Shown here: positions 15,129-23,652 of the stretch, in pieces
Layout of the letters: each line of letters starts with the position of its first letter
How positions within the stretch are numbered: the stretch's first letter is position 1
Source: Syntrophobacterales bacterium
Lineage (GTDB): Bacteria > Desulfobacterota > Desulfobaccia > Desulfobaccales > 0-14-0-80-60-11
Assembly (NCBI GenBank): GCA_023229795.1
Contig: JALNYP010000001.1
Span: 148,045-212,044 of the forward strand
Length of the DNA stretch: 64,000 nucleotides
Reading direction: 5' to 3'
Position numbers and translations under genes: made by a program
Notes under the pieces: generated by a model
What the model was told of the DNA's origin: nothing
What the model saw: only the letters and a program-made list of their open reading frames with translations
Database searches by the model: none

Positions 15129-16349
15129 ATGCCAGGTAATCGAACAAGGTCAGGCATCATGAGGAAACCGGCGGGTTGGGCCGTGCTGGGCGGGGTATTG
15201 GCCGCGGCCATCCTGGCTTGCGGCGACAGGAACGTCTATGCCCCGCCGCCGCCGCCCCGAGTCGTGGCAGCTCAGCCCAGCCGCCAGCCGGTGGTGGATT
15301 ACCTGACCTTCACCGGCAACACCCAGGCGATTAAAACCGTGCAACTCAAGGCCCGGGTGCAGGGCTTTTTAGAAAAAATCCTGTTTAAAGACGGCGACCT
15401 GGTGAAAAAGGGCCAGTTGCTGTTCCTCATTCAGCAGAATACCTATCAAGACCAGTTGCAGCAGGCAGAGGCGCAAGTTTTACAACAAAAAGCCAATTAC
15501 GATCACGCGGTCATCGAGACCGCGCGTTATACCAGGTTAGTGCAACAGAAAGCAGCCGCCCAGTTGGACCTGGACAACTGGAAGTTCCAACGGGACGCTT
15601 TTCGAGCCGGGATGTTGGCCGCCCAGGCGGCTCAGAAACTGGCCCAGTTGAATCTGGACTATACCCAGGTGACCGCGCCCTTCGACGGCCGCATCGGGCG
15701 GCACCTGGTGGACGTCGGCAACCTGGTGGGCGCGGGAGAATTTACTCTCCTGGCCACGGTCAATCAGATTGACCCCCTCTATGTTTACTTCACCATGAAC
15801 GAGCGGGATCTGCTGCGGGTCACGGGCCTGACGGGCCTCTCGCCGGCGCAGGCCCAACAGCTCAACATACCGTTATCCCTGGGCCTCGCCAATGAAACGG
15901 AATATCCCCATAAGGGCCGCTTTGATTTCGCGTCCATCAGTCTCACTCCCACCACCGGCACCTTGCTGCTGCGGGGCATCTTCCCCAATCCGGACGGTAA
16001 AATCCTGCCAGGGGCCTTCGCCCGGGTACGGGTTCCCATCGTGGGGACGGAGAAGACCGCGCTGGTGGTGCCGGAAGTCGCCCTGGCCTACGACCAGTTG
16101 GGTCCCTATGTCCTGTTAGTCAATGAGAATAACGTGGTACAGCACCGTTCGGTCAAATTGGGGGTGCGGGTGGACAGTAGCCGGGTGATCCAGGCAGGCT
16201 TGACCGGGGACGAATGGGTCATTATCCAGGGGCAAATACGGGCCTTCCCTGGGAAGAAAGTAACTCCCATCCGGAAACCTGGACCGGAGGAGGCGACAAA
16301 AACCAGTCCCCAGCCCGCGGGTAACCAGCCAGGGAAAGCCATCCCATGA
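15129..16349 (+). CDS. RND efflux periplasmic adaptor (AcrA/MexA-like lipoprotein)
   Basis: 406 residues. Lipoprotein-type signal ends AAAILACG. Typical order follows: barrel-sandwich (lipoyl-like) half VQLKARVQGFLEKILFKDGDLVKKGQLLF, alpha-hairpin with QLQQAEAQVLQQKANYDHA, second half LNLDYTQVTAPFDGRIGRHLVDVGNLV, then beta-barrel and membrane-proximal domains. It bridges the inner-membrane pump and an outer-membrane channel. Start 15129 is chosen because GGAGG lies 8 nt upstream; a second ATG at 15159 has none. The stop overlaps the pump ATG by 4 bp (ATGA), so the two are translationally coupled. No TolC gene is adjacent. Confidence 0.92.
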   Translation: MPGNRTRSGIMRKPAGWAVLGGVLAAAILACGDRNVYAPPPPPRVVAAQPSRQPVVDYLTFTGNTQAIKTVQLKARVQGFLEKILFKDGDLVKKGQLLFLIQQNTYQDQLQQAEAQVLQQKANYDHAVIETARYTRLVQQKAAAQLDLDNWKFQRDAFRAGMLAAQAAQKLAQLNLDYTQVTAPFDGRIGRHLVDVGNLVGAGEFTLLATVNQIDPLYVYFTMNERDLLRVTGLTGLSPAQAQQLNIPLSLGLANETEYPHKGRFDFASISLTPTTGTLLLRGIFPNPDGKILPGAFARVRVPIVGTEKTALVVPEVALAYDQLGPYVLLVNENNVVQHRSVKLGVRVDSSRVIQAGLTGDEWVIIQGQIRAFPGKKVTPIRKPGPEEATKTSPQPAGNQPGKAIP

Positions 16350-19300
16350 TCTCCGAGTTCTTCATCGAGAGGCCTATTTTCGCCAATGTCATCGCCATGG
16401 TCACCATTATTTTGGGCCTGGTGTGTTTTTACATTTTGCCGGTGTCGCAGTATCCCCCCATCGTGCCCCCCACTATCAGCGTCACCACCCGCTATCCCGG
16501 GGCCAGCGCCGAGGTGGTGGCGGCCACCGTGGGGGTCCCCATCGAACAGGCGGTCAACGGGGTGGAGGGCGCCATCTATATGTCTTCCACCAGTTCCAGC
16601 GATGGAAGCTACAGCTTAACCGTCACCTTTGACGTGGGCACCGACATCAATACTTCTCTGGCCCTGGTGCAAAACTATGTAAACAGCGCCCTGGCGCAAC
16701 TGCCCGCGGGCGTCGCCAACCAGGGGATCACGGTCAGAAAGGTCTCCACCGATATCGTCCTGGTGGTCAGCATTGCCTCAAAAGATGATCGCTATGACGA
16801 GACCTTTCTCTCCAATTACGCGGTCATCAATCTGGAAAATCCCCTGGCCCGTCTCAAAGGGGTCGGCCAGGTCATTGTCAAAGGCGCCGGCCCCTACAGC
16901 ATGCGGGTCTGGATGGACCCCAAGAAACTCCAGGATTACAGCCTGACGACTCTGGACGTCGTGACCGCCATCCAGGGCCAGAACGTGCAAGTGGTGGCCG
17001 GGCAGATGGGCGGCCCGCCGGTGCCGCCCGATCAGGTCTTTCAATTTACCGTCACCGCCCTGGGCCGCCTGTCCGACGTCTCGCAATTCGAAAACATCAT
17101 TATCAAGAGCCCCCGGGGTTCGGAAGCGGCGCAAATCGTGCGGATCAAGGATGTCGCCCGGGTGGAGCTGAGCCAACAGAGCTACAGCAGTTTTGCCGAG
17201 GTCAACGGTCATCCGTCCGCGGACATCCCGATTTTTCTCCTGCCCGGGGCCAATGCCCTGACCGTCGCCAAAGAGATTAAACAGGCCATGGCGAAAATGA
17301 GCAAGAAATTCCCGCCGGGCTTGACCTATGAGACCCATTACGACACCACGAAGTTTGTGGAAGCCACCATTCGCGACGTCTATAAAACCTTATTCCTGGC
17401 CGGCATCCTGGTACTTATCGTGGTCATGGTGTTTCTGCAAAATTGGCGGGCCACTCTGGTGCCCGCGACCACCGTGCCGGTGACCATCATCGGCGCGTTT
17501 GCGGCCATGCTCATGCTGGGTTTCAGTATCAACCTGATGACGCTGTTCGCCCTGATCCTGGCCATCGGCATCGTCGTGGATGACGCCATCGTCATCGTGG
17601 AAAACTCCTCCTATCATATCGAGCAGGGCCTGCCGCCTAAAGAGGCGACGATCAAGGCCATGCGGGAGATTACCGGTCCGGTCCTGGGCATTACTCTGAT
17701 CCTCACCGCGGTCTTCCTGCCGGCCGCCTTTCTCCCCGGCATCACCGGCCAGCTCTTCCGGCAATTCGCCCTGGTGATCGCAGCCACCGCGATCATCAGC
17801 GGCCTGAACGCCCTCACCCTCAAACCGGCCCAGTGCGCCATGTGGCTGCGTCCCCCCAAAAAGGGTAAACGCAATCCGTTTTACCGGGGCTTCAATAAAG
17901 TTTATCAATCCGTGGAGGGCGCTTATGTGGGTCTGGTGGCGCGGATGGTGCAACGCCCCCGGATTTCACTTCTGGTTTTTATCGTCATTATCGCCATCAG
18001 CGCTTTGGGGTTCGTGCAGCATCCCACCGGCTTTCTCCCCAATGACGACCAGGGTTATGCCGTGGTGATCTCCAAACTGCCGGAGGGCGCGTCCCAGCCC
18101 CGGGTCCGGGCAGTGGTACACCAGCTCAGCGGGATCATCAAAAAGACCAAGGGCATTGCGGCCTGGGTAACCTTCGGCGGCTATTCGCTGCTGGATGCCG
18201 CCAATGTGTCTAACATCAGCACCACGTTCATTGTTTATGATGATTGGAGCAAGCGTGGCGCCGCCCTGAGCCAGGATAATATTCTCGCCAATCTCCGGGG
18301 GCAGGTGGCCAAAGTGGAGGACGCCGAGATTTTTGTCATAGTGCCTCCGCCCATCCGGGGACTGGGCCAGTCGGGCGGCTTTCAGATGATGGTAGAGGAC
18401 CAAGAAAGTCTGGGCCTGGAGCAACTCCAAAAAACCGTTATGGAAGTTATGCAGGCTGCGGGCTCCCAGTCCGGCTTGCGCAACTTGAACACGACTTTTA
18501 GCGCCTTAAGCCCTCAGCTTCACCTGGATATTGACCGGACCAAGGCCCAGTCGCTGCAAGTTCCCATGATCAGTGTGTTTGACACCCTGCAAGCTTATCT
18601 CGGCTCCACATTTGTCAATCTCTTCAATAAATTCAACCAGGTTTTCCAGGTTTATGTTCAGGCCGACGCGCCCTACCGCCTGCATGCCGATGATATTGAG
18701 AACCTCTATGTGCGCAACACTATTGGCGAAATGGTGCCCCTCTCCACCTTCATGAGCGTCAACCACACCCTGGGCTCAGAATTGGTCACGCGCTATAATC
18801 TCTATCCCGCGGCCCCGATTATCGGGATCGCCGCGCCGGGCTTCAGCTCGGGCCAAGCCCTGAGCCTGATGGAGCAGGTGGCGGCCAACACCCTCCCCCA
18901 GGGCATGGCCTATGACTGGACGGCGACGGCCTACCAGGAAAAGCAGATCGGCCTCACCCCCTACTTCATCTATGCCCTCTCCATCACCCTGGTATTCATG
19001 GTGCTGGCCGCGCTGTACGAAAGCTGGACAAGCCCTGCCGCGGTCATCCTGGTAGTGCCGATGGCCATGGTGGGGGTGCTCCTGGCCCTGATTATCCGGG
19101 GCCTGGAAAATGATCTCTACACCCAGGTAGGACTAGTCCTGATGATCGCCCTGGCCAGCAAGAACGCGATCCTCATTGTGGAATTCGCCCGGGACCTGCA
19201 CGCCCAGGGCCTGTCCATCACCGAGGCCGCAGTGGAAGCGACGCGGCGCCGCTTCCGCCCCATCATCATGACCTCGTTTGCCTTCATTCTGGGGGTAACG

Positions 19301-19495
19301 CCTTTACTGTACGCCGGCGGCGCCGGCGCGGCCAGCCAGCGGGCCATCGGGACGGTGGTCTTCGGCGGCATGCTGTCCTCCACCCTCCTGGCCATCCCTT
19401 TTGTGCCGGTTTTCTTTGTAATTATGCAGAGTTTAAGCGAGAGAAGGGGCCGTCCTGATTCCGAGGCGGACGACGACAAAGCCGCGGCAGAGTGA
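16346..19495 (+). CDS. RND multidrug efflux permease (AcrB/MexB-like, HAE1 family)
   Basis: 1049 residues, the usual length. The N-terminus MISEFFIERPIFANVIAMV, the periplasmic porter domains and the proton-relay helix LILAIGIVVDDAIVIVEN (paired Asp) are all typical. A second six-helix bundle ends in the conserved RRFRPIIMTSFAFILGVTPL. Driven by proton motive force, it exports hydrophobic compounds from periplasm or membrane through a TolC-type channel. Coupled by ATGA overlap to the adaptor gene. The outer-membrane partner could be the TolC-family protein of the second efflux operon at 29.4 kb or another elsewhere. Confidence 0.94.
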   Translation: MISEFFIERPIFANVIAMVTIILGLVCFYILPVSQYPPIVPPTISVTTRYPGASAEVVAATVGVPIEQAVNGVEGAIYMSSTSSSDGSYSLTVTFDVGTDINTSLALVQNYVNSALAQLPAGVANQGITVRKVSTDIVLVVSIASKDDRYDETFLSNYAVINLENPLARLKGVGQVIVKGAGPYSMRVWMDPKKLQDYSLTTLDVVTAIQGQNVQVVAGQMGGPPVPPDQVFQFTVTALGRLSDVSQFENIIIKSPRGSEAAQIVRIKDVARVELSQQSYSSFAEVNGHPSADIPIFLLPGANALTVAKEIKQAMAKMSKKFPPGLTYETHYDTTKFVEATIRDVYKTLFLAGILVLIVVMVFLQNWRATLVPATTVPVTIIGAFAAMLMLGFSINLMTLFALILAIGIVVDDAIVIVENSSYHIEQGLPPKEATIKAMREITGPVLGITLILTAVFLPAAFLPGITGQLFRQFALVIAATAIISGLNALTLKPAQCAMWLRPPKKGKRNPFYRGFNKVYQSVEGAYVGLVARMVQRPRISLLVFIVIIAISALGFVQHPTGFLPNDDQGYAVVISKLPEGASQPRVRAVVHQLSGIIKKTKGIAAWVTFGGYSLLDAANVSNISTTFIVYDDWSKRGAALSQDNILANLRGQVAKVEDAEIFVIVPPPIRGLGQSGGFQMMVEDQESLGLEQLQKTVMEVMQAAGSQSGLRNLNTTFSALSPQLHLDIDRTKAQSLQVPMISVFDTLQAYLGSTFVNLFNKFNQVFQVYVQADAPYRLHADDIENLYVRNTIGEMVPLSTFMSVNHTLGSELVTRYNLYPAAPIIGIAAPGFSSGQALSLMEQVAANTLPQGMAYDWTATAYQEKQIGLTPYFIYALSITLVFMVLAALYESWTSPAAVILVVPMAMVGVLLALIIRGLENDLYTQVGLVLMIALASKNAILIVEFARDLHAQGLSITEAAVEATRRRFRPIIMTSFAFILGVTPLLYAGGAGAASQRAIGTVVFGGMLSSTLLAIPFVPVFFVIMQSLSERRGRPDSEADDDKAAAE

Positions 19496-19590
19496 AAAGC
19501 TAGCCCCCGGGGATGGGGCCCCGCCAGGGCCCCGAATTATCTCAGAACTCCAGGGATGACCTAAAATATCCCCACTCCACGGATACTTAT

Positions 19591-19620
19591 TTGAAAGAGG
19601 GGGACTTATTGCTGTATAAT
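19591..19620 (+). promoter_or_regulatory. sigma70-type promoter of era, predicting a leaderless mRNA
   Basis: TTGAAA, an 18-nt spacer and a perfect TATAAT. The -10 box ends 5 nt before the era ATG, so transcription would start at or next to the initiation codon. There is no Shine-Dalgarno at normal spacing. Confidence 0.6.
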
Positions 19621-19625
19621 TAAGC

Positions 19626-20519
19626 ATGCCTGAAGACTTCAAATGCGGCTATATCGCCATCATCGGCGTCCCCAACGTCGGCAAGTCCACCCTCCTGAAC
19701 CGGCTGGTGGGAGAGAAGCTGGCCATCACTTCGCCCAAACCCCAGACCACCCGGCACCGCCTGCTGGGCATCGTCAACCGGCCCGCGGCCCAACTCCTGT
19801 TTCTGGATACGCCCGGCATGCTTGATCCCCGGGGGGCTCTGAACGCTACGCTGGTCCAGGCGGCCCTGACGGCGCTTTCGGAAGCCGACGTGGTGGTGTG
19901 GCTGGTGGAACCCCGGCGCCCGGCCTCGGACGACAAGGTCCTGCTGCCCCACCTGCGCCAGTTGCACCGTCCCCTGATCGTGGCCATCAACAAGATCGAC
20001 TCCGTGTCCAAGCCCCAGCTCCTGCCTCTCATCAGCGCTTACCATGAGCTGTTCCCCGCCTCGGCCATTATCCCCATCAGCGGCTTGCAGGGGGACGGCG
20101 TCGAGGCGTTGGTGGCCGAGATTCTCAAATTCCTGCCGGCGTCGGGGCCGCTCTACCCTCCGGACCAGGAGACCGATTCCACCGAACGCTTCCTGGTGGG
20201 CGAGCTCATCCGGGAACGGGTGCTCCACCACACCAGCGAAGAGATCCCTCATGCGGTGGCGGTGCAGATTGAGGAGTTCGATGAAAGCCGCCGCCCGCAG
20301 TTGATCAAGATCCGGGCGGTCATTTTTGTGGAGCGGGACTCCCAGAAAGGCATCCTGATCGGCAAGCAGGGACACATGCTGAAAACCATCGGAGCGGAGG
20401 CCCGGGCCGAAATCGAGCCCCTCCTGGGAGCCAGGGTGTTCCTGGAACTGTGGGTCAAGGTCTGGAAGAACTGGCGCAAGGACCCCAAGGCCCTCCGGGT
20501 CCTGGGGTATCAGGCGTAA
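19626..20519 (+). CDS. era: GTPase Era
   Basis: 297 residues. GTPase motifs: G1 GVPNVGKST (14-22), the G2 region with KPQTTRHRLLGI, G3 DTPGM, G4 NKID and G5-like ISGLQGDGV. The C-terminal KH domain includes VIFVERDSQKGILIGKQGHMLKTIGAEAR. Era binds the 3' end of 16S rRNA and assists small-subunit assembly and cell-cycle progression. The usual neighbours (rnc, recO) are absent here. The ATG lacks an SD at usual distance and lies right after a TATAAT box, so a leaderless transcript is predicted. Confidence 0.95.
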   Translation: MPEDFKCGYIAIIGVPNVGKSTLLNRLVGEKLAITSPKPQTTRHRLLGIVNRPAAQLLFLDTPGMLDPRGALNATLVQAALTALSEADVVVWLVEPRRPASDDKVLLPHLRQLHRPLIVAINKIDSVSKPQLLPLISAYHELFPASAIIPISGLQGDGVEALVAEILKFLPASGPLYPPDQETDSTERFLVGELIRERVLHHTSEEIPHAVAVQIEEFDESRRPQLIKIRAVIFVERDSQKGILIGKQGHMLKTIGAEARAEIEPLLGARVFLELWVKVWKNWRKDPKALRVLGYQA

Positions 20520-20646
20520 AGGCCCGCAGCTTTCGCTCCGGAGCTTCCCCACCTGCCTCCAGGCGCCCGGAGGCCCAAATATTCATAGACCTTGATTGAC
20601 AATTCTGCCGAAGATGCGCACAATATCAACAAGTGAGGCCCATCCC

Positions 20647-21108
20647 ATGAGGCGTCGGTTATCTCAGGTCTGCCCCGCGGTTTTCGTCCTCGTCCTCCTC
20701 TCCCCGAGGTATGTGCAGGCCCAATGGGTCACCTGGTACCAATTCGGCACGGAAGGCTCCTATGTCCACGAGATTGCGCACCTGTTCTTTGCCTTTGCCA
20801 TGCTCTTTTTTATCCATGAAATTTTTCATGCCGGTCTCGAGAAGTTCCGCGGCTTTCGGCTCCTGGTCTGGGCCTGGGCGATTTTAGCCTTCTGGAACCT
20901 GGACGCGTTTATCGGCCACTGGGCCGACTGGACCATGGAGAATCCCGTGATCATGGGCCAGGGCTGGGGCCGGCAGCTCCTCATGTATGATTTCCAGGCC
21001 TGGCTGGTTTATATCACCAAGATCGATCACTTCATCTTATTAGTGCCGGCCTTCCTCCTGTTCTATCTGGGGCTGAGGGCTCTGGTCCAAAAGCCGGGAG
21101 CCGAGTAG
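20647..21108 (+). CDS. histidine-rich membrane protein, unknown, coupled to sensor kinase
   Basis: 153 residues from the ATG at 20647; a TTG at 20596 would add an unlikely N-terminal extension. After a signal-like segment there are about three membrane helices. They carry unusual histidines in or near the membrane: YVHEIAHLFFAFAMLFFIHEIFHAG, FIGHWADW and KIDHFILLVP. The stop codon is directly followed by the kinase ATG, with no gap, so the two are translationally coupled and probably form a sensor complex. The membrane part of the kinase has a similar THMISHAMH stretch. Metal or heme binding is possible but only inferred. No named family recognised. Confidence 0.6.
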   Translation: MRRRLSQVCPAVFVLVLLSPRYVQAQWVTWYQFGTEGSYVHEIAHLFFAFAMLFFIHEIFHAGLEKFRGFRLLVWAWAILAFWNLDAFIGHWADWTMENPVIMGQGWGRQLLMYDFQAWLVYITKIDHFILLVPAFLLFYLGLRALVQKPGAE

Positions 21109-22296
21109 ATGATTGCCCTGCCCCTTGCTCCCCTCTGGATCCTGGAATACCTGTGCGCCCTGATCGTCCTCATTTTGAACATCCTTTCCCTGCGCCTGAG
21201 CCAACGACTGGTGGCTCGGGACCCGGAAAATGCCTTGTGGCTGTTCCTCAACTGGCTCGCCATCGTCTTTTTGATTTTTTCCGTCACCCACATGATTTCC
21301 CATGCCATGCATGATCTCATCACTTACTGGGATCTTCCCAACCTGGCGCTGGCGCAGCGGATTTTCGGCGGCTTCGACACGGTGATTTACGTCGTCATCG
21401 CGTCTATCACTCTCTTTTTCCATCGGATTCAGCGGATGTACCGCCGCATGGAGGAGGATCACCACCATCTGGAAGAAACCAGCCACGAGATCCTGGCTCT
21501 CAACCGGGAAATGGAAGCCCTGGTGATGGAACGCACCATGTCGGAGATGGCCTTGGGCATGGCCCACGGCATCCGCAACCCCCTGCACGTCATCGGCGGT
21601 TTCAGCCATCGCCTGCTCAGGAAGACGGACGAAGACGACCCCAGCCGGGCCTGGGCCACCGCCATCGCCGAAGAAGCGCGGCGCATCGAACAGATGGTGG
21701 AGCGCTTTGAGATGCTGGCTCAGCGGAAGACGTCGTTCTTTGCCCAGGAAGACCTGAACGCCATCGTGCGGAGCACCCTGGAGCTGCTGCTACCGGAACT
21801 CAAGGCCAAACGCATCTCCCTGGTGACGGAAATTTGCCCCGAGCCGCTGGCGGGGCGCTTCAATAAGCACCTGCTGAAGGTAGCCCTGTCCCATCTGGTG
21901 CGCAACGCGGTGGAGGCCACCCGGCCGGGGGGCACCATACTGGTGCGCACCGCCATGGAGACCAAGTTTGCCGTACTGATCATTCACGATACGGGCCGGG
22001 GCATGCCCCAGGACGTGGTGGAAAAAGTCTTTGTGCCGTTTTATACCACCAAGATCGGCGGCACCGGCCTGGGCATGGTCTTCGTGCGCCAGATCGTGGA
22101 TGAGCACCGGGGAATCATCACCCTGGACAGCCGGGTGGGTCAGGGCACCACGGTGACCATCCGGCTGCCGCATCGCTTCACCGACACCCCGGAAGTAGGG
22201 GAGGAGTTTTCACCCCCTACCCCGCCCGCCGCCCCTGCCGCTCCGGCAACCCCGGAGATTTCGGGAACCCCGGAACCTACCAAAGACGGCGATTAG
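21109..22296 (+). CDS. membrane sensor histidine kinase
   Basis: 395 residues. Three hydrophobic segments at about residues 5-30, 42-64 and 88-106 include SVTHMISHAMHDL. A coiled-coil linker and the HisKA box ALGMAHGIRNPLHVIGGF follow (acceptor His153). The ATPase core has NAVEATRPGG (N box), DTGRGMPQDVVEKVF (G1/F) and GGTGLGMVFVRQIV (G2). The C-terminal 40 residues are Pro/Ala-rich. It is a PAS-less intramembrane-type sensor. The preceding small membrane protein is its likely accessory. No response regulator gene is adjacent, so its partner is elsewhere. Confidence 0.88.
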   Translation: MIALPLAPLWILEYLCALIVLILNILSLRLSQRLVARDPENALWLFLNWLAIVFLIFSVTHMISHAMHDLITYWDLPNLALAQRIFGGFDTVIYVVIASITLFFHRIQRMYRRMEEDHHHLEETSHEILALNREMEALVMERTMSEMALGMAHGIRNPLHVIGGFSHRLLRKTDEDDPSRAWATAIAEEARRIEQMVERFEMLAQRKTSFFAQEDLNAIVRSTLELLLPELKAKRISLVTEICPEPLAGRFNKHLLKVALSHLVRNAVEATRPGGTILVRTAMETKFAVLIIHDTGRGMPQDVVEKVFVPFYTTKIGGTGLGMVFVRQIVDEHRGIITLDSRVGQGTTVTIRLPHRFTDTPEVGEEFSPPTPPAAPAAPATPEISGTPEPTKDGD

Positions 22297-22403
22297 CCGG
22301 CGGCCCTGGCGCGCTGGGGCAATTTCAGACACCGGCACCCGGGCTCATTAAGCTTCAACTTTTTAGGGATGTGAACCGATACCGCGGTATACTTTCGTCT
22401 TGA

Positions 22404-22434
22404 AACCGGTGGGCGCATCTTAGCCTCACCGGTT
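22404..22434 (+). promoter_or_regulatory. hairpin in leader of saccharopine-dehydrogenase-like gene
   Basis: Perfect 8-bp stem AACCGGTG/CACCGGTT with a 15-nt loop, ending about 12 nt before the GAGGGGAG ribosome-binding site of the gene at 22460. It could affect initiation or mRNA stability. It is not a recognised riboswitch. Confidence 0.4.
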
Positions 22435-22459
22435 CTTATCGAGGTTTGAGGGGAGAAAA

Positions 22460-23623
22460 ATGGCCACAAAGAGAGTTTTAGCACTGGGCGCCGGCGCCAT
22501 GGGAGCTCAGGCCGCCGCCATGGCAGCAGCTTTTCCTGAGGTGGAGGGCTTGATTATTGCGGACCTTAACCTGGAGGCGGCCCAACGGGTGGCTGCCGCG
22601 TGCGGCGGCAAAGCCCGGGCGGCCGGCATTGATGTGACCAATCCCACTGAGCTGATCTCTGCTATGCGGGGCGCCGATTTAGTGATGAACTGTGTCGGGC
22701 CGTTTTTCCGGTTCGGCGTGCCGGTGTTAAAGGCGGCGATTGCCGCGGGAGTCGATTATCTGGATATCTGCGACGATCCCGAGCCCACCAGGGCGATGCA
22801 CGAATATCGGGCTCAGGCGGAGAAGGCCGGGATTACCGCCATTGTCGGGTTAGGGGCCAGTCCGGGCCTCACCAGCCTGCTGGCGGCGCGGGCCCGGGCC
22901 GAACTGGACGAAGTGGAGGAATTGATCGCAGGGTGGAATATCGAAGAAAAGTGCGGCGGTGACGATGATGACAGGCTGTCCTATTCCGCGGCCATCGTCC
23001 ACTGGATGCAGCAGTGCTCCGGGATGATTCTGGAATGTGACGGGGGCAGATTGGTGGAAAAGAAGCCGCTGCTGGACGTGAGCCTCGACTATCCCGGCCG
23101 GGGCCGGCGGACCGTTTACACCGTCGGGCACCCGGAACCGGTATCTTTTCACTATTCTTATCCGGATTTGCCGCGCTCCTTTTGCGTGATGGTCATGCCC
23201 GGTTCGTTCATCGGGGATTTTAGGAGCCTGGCCCAGCAGATCGAGGCGGGCCTGAGTCTGGAAGAGGCCGGGAAGCTCCTGGTGGAGAGTTCGGGTCAGG
23301 GGTGCGCCGAGCTGGAACATCCGGTTGATCGGCTCCGCCTGCCTCTATTCTTCGCGATCGCCAGAGGCACCAAGGCCGGCCGGCCCACCGCGGCGGCAGC
23401 CTCCATCAAGGCCATCCCCCCGGGGATGGCCAGGACCACCGGCATTCCGCTGGCCCTGGGGGCCCGCCTGGTGCTCCAGGGCAAGGTAGCCGCCAAAGGG
23501 GTTATCGCCCCCGAATTGGCTTTCGATGCCGCGGAATTCTTTCATCTGCTGGCGCCCCACTGCACCTTCCCGGCGCAGGTGGCGGCGTCCGAGTTGATTG
23601 AAGTTGCTCTTGCCCAGGGGTAA
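22460..23623 (+). CDS. saccharopine dehydrogenase-like NAD(P)-binding oxidoreductase
   Basis: 387 residues. The N-terminal Rossmann fold starts VLALGAGAMGAQAAAMAA and is followed by an acidic IIADLNLEAAQ strand and the family segment NCVGPFFRFGVPVLKAAIAAGVDYLDICDD. The conserved GLGASPGLTSLLA loop then leads to the C-terminal catalytic domain. These proteins are related to lysine-pathway saccharopine reductases, but in bacteria many members have unknown substrates. The ATG has a GAGGGGAG site. The carboxylesterase gene follows 29 bp downstream, suggesting one transcript. Confidence 0.85.
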   Translation: MATKRVLALGAGAMGAQAAAMAAAFPEVEGLIIADLNLEAAQRVAAACGGKARAAGIDVTNPTELISAMRGADLVMNCVGPFFRFGVPVLKAAIAAGVDYLDICDDPEPTRAMHEYRAQAEKAGITAIVGLGASPGLTSLLAARARAELDEVEELIAGWNIEEKCGGDDDDRLSYSAAIVHWMQQCSGMILECDGGRLVEKKPLLDVSLDYPGRGRRTVYTVGHPEPVSFHYSYPDLPRSFCVMVMPGSFIGDFRSLAQQIEAGLSLEEAGKLLVESSGQGCAELEHPVDRLRLPLFFAIARGTKAGRPTAAAASIKAIPPGMARTTGIPLALGARLVLQGKVAAKGVIAPELAFDAAEFFHLLAPHCTFPAQVAASELIEVALAQG

Positions 23624-23652
23624 GGAGTAGCTTCTCCCGAAGCTATGGCGTC

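Noticed and set aside
19514..19533. GGGGCCC/GGGCCCC hairpin after the RND pump as terminator
   Set aside because: Seven-bp stem without a T-tract; kept out as unsupported.
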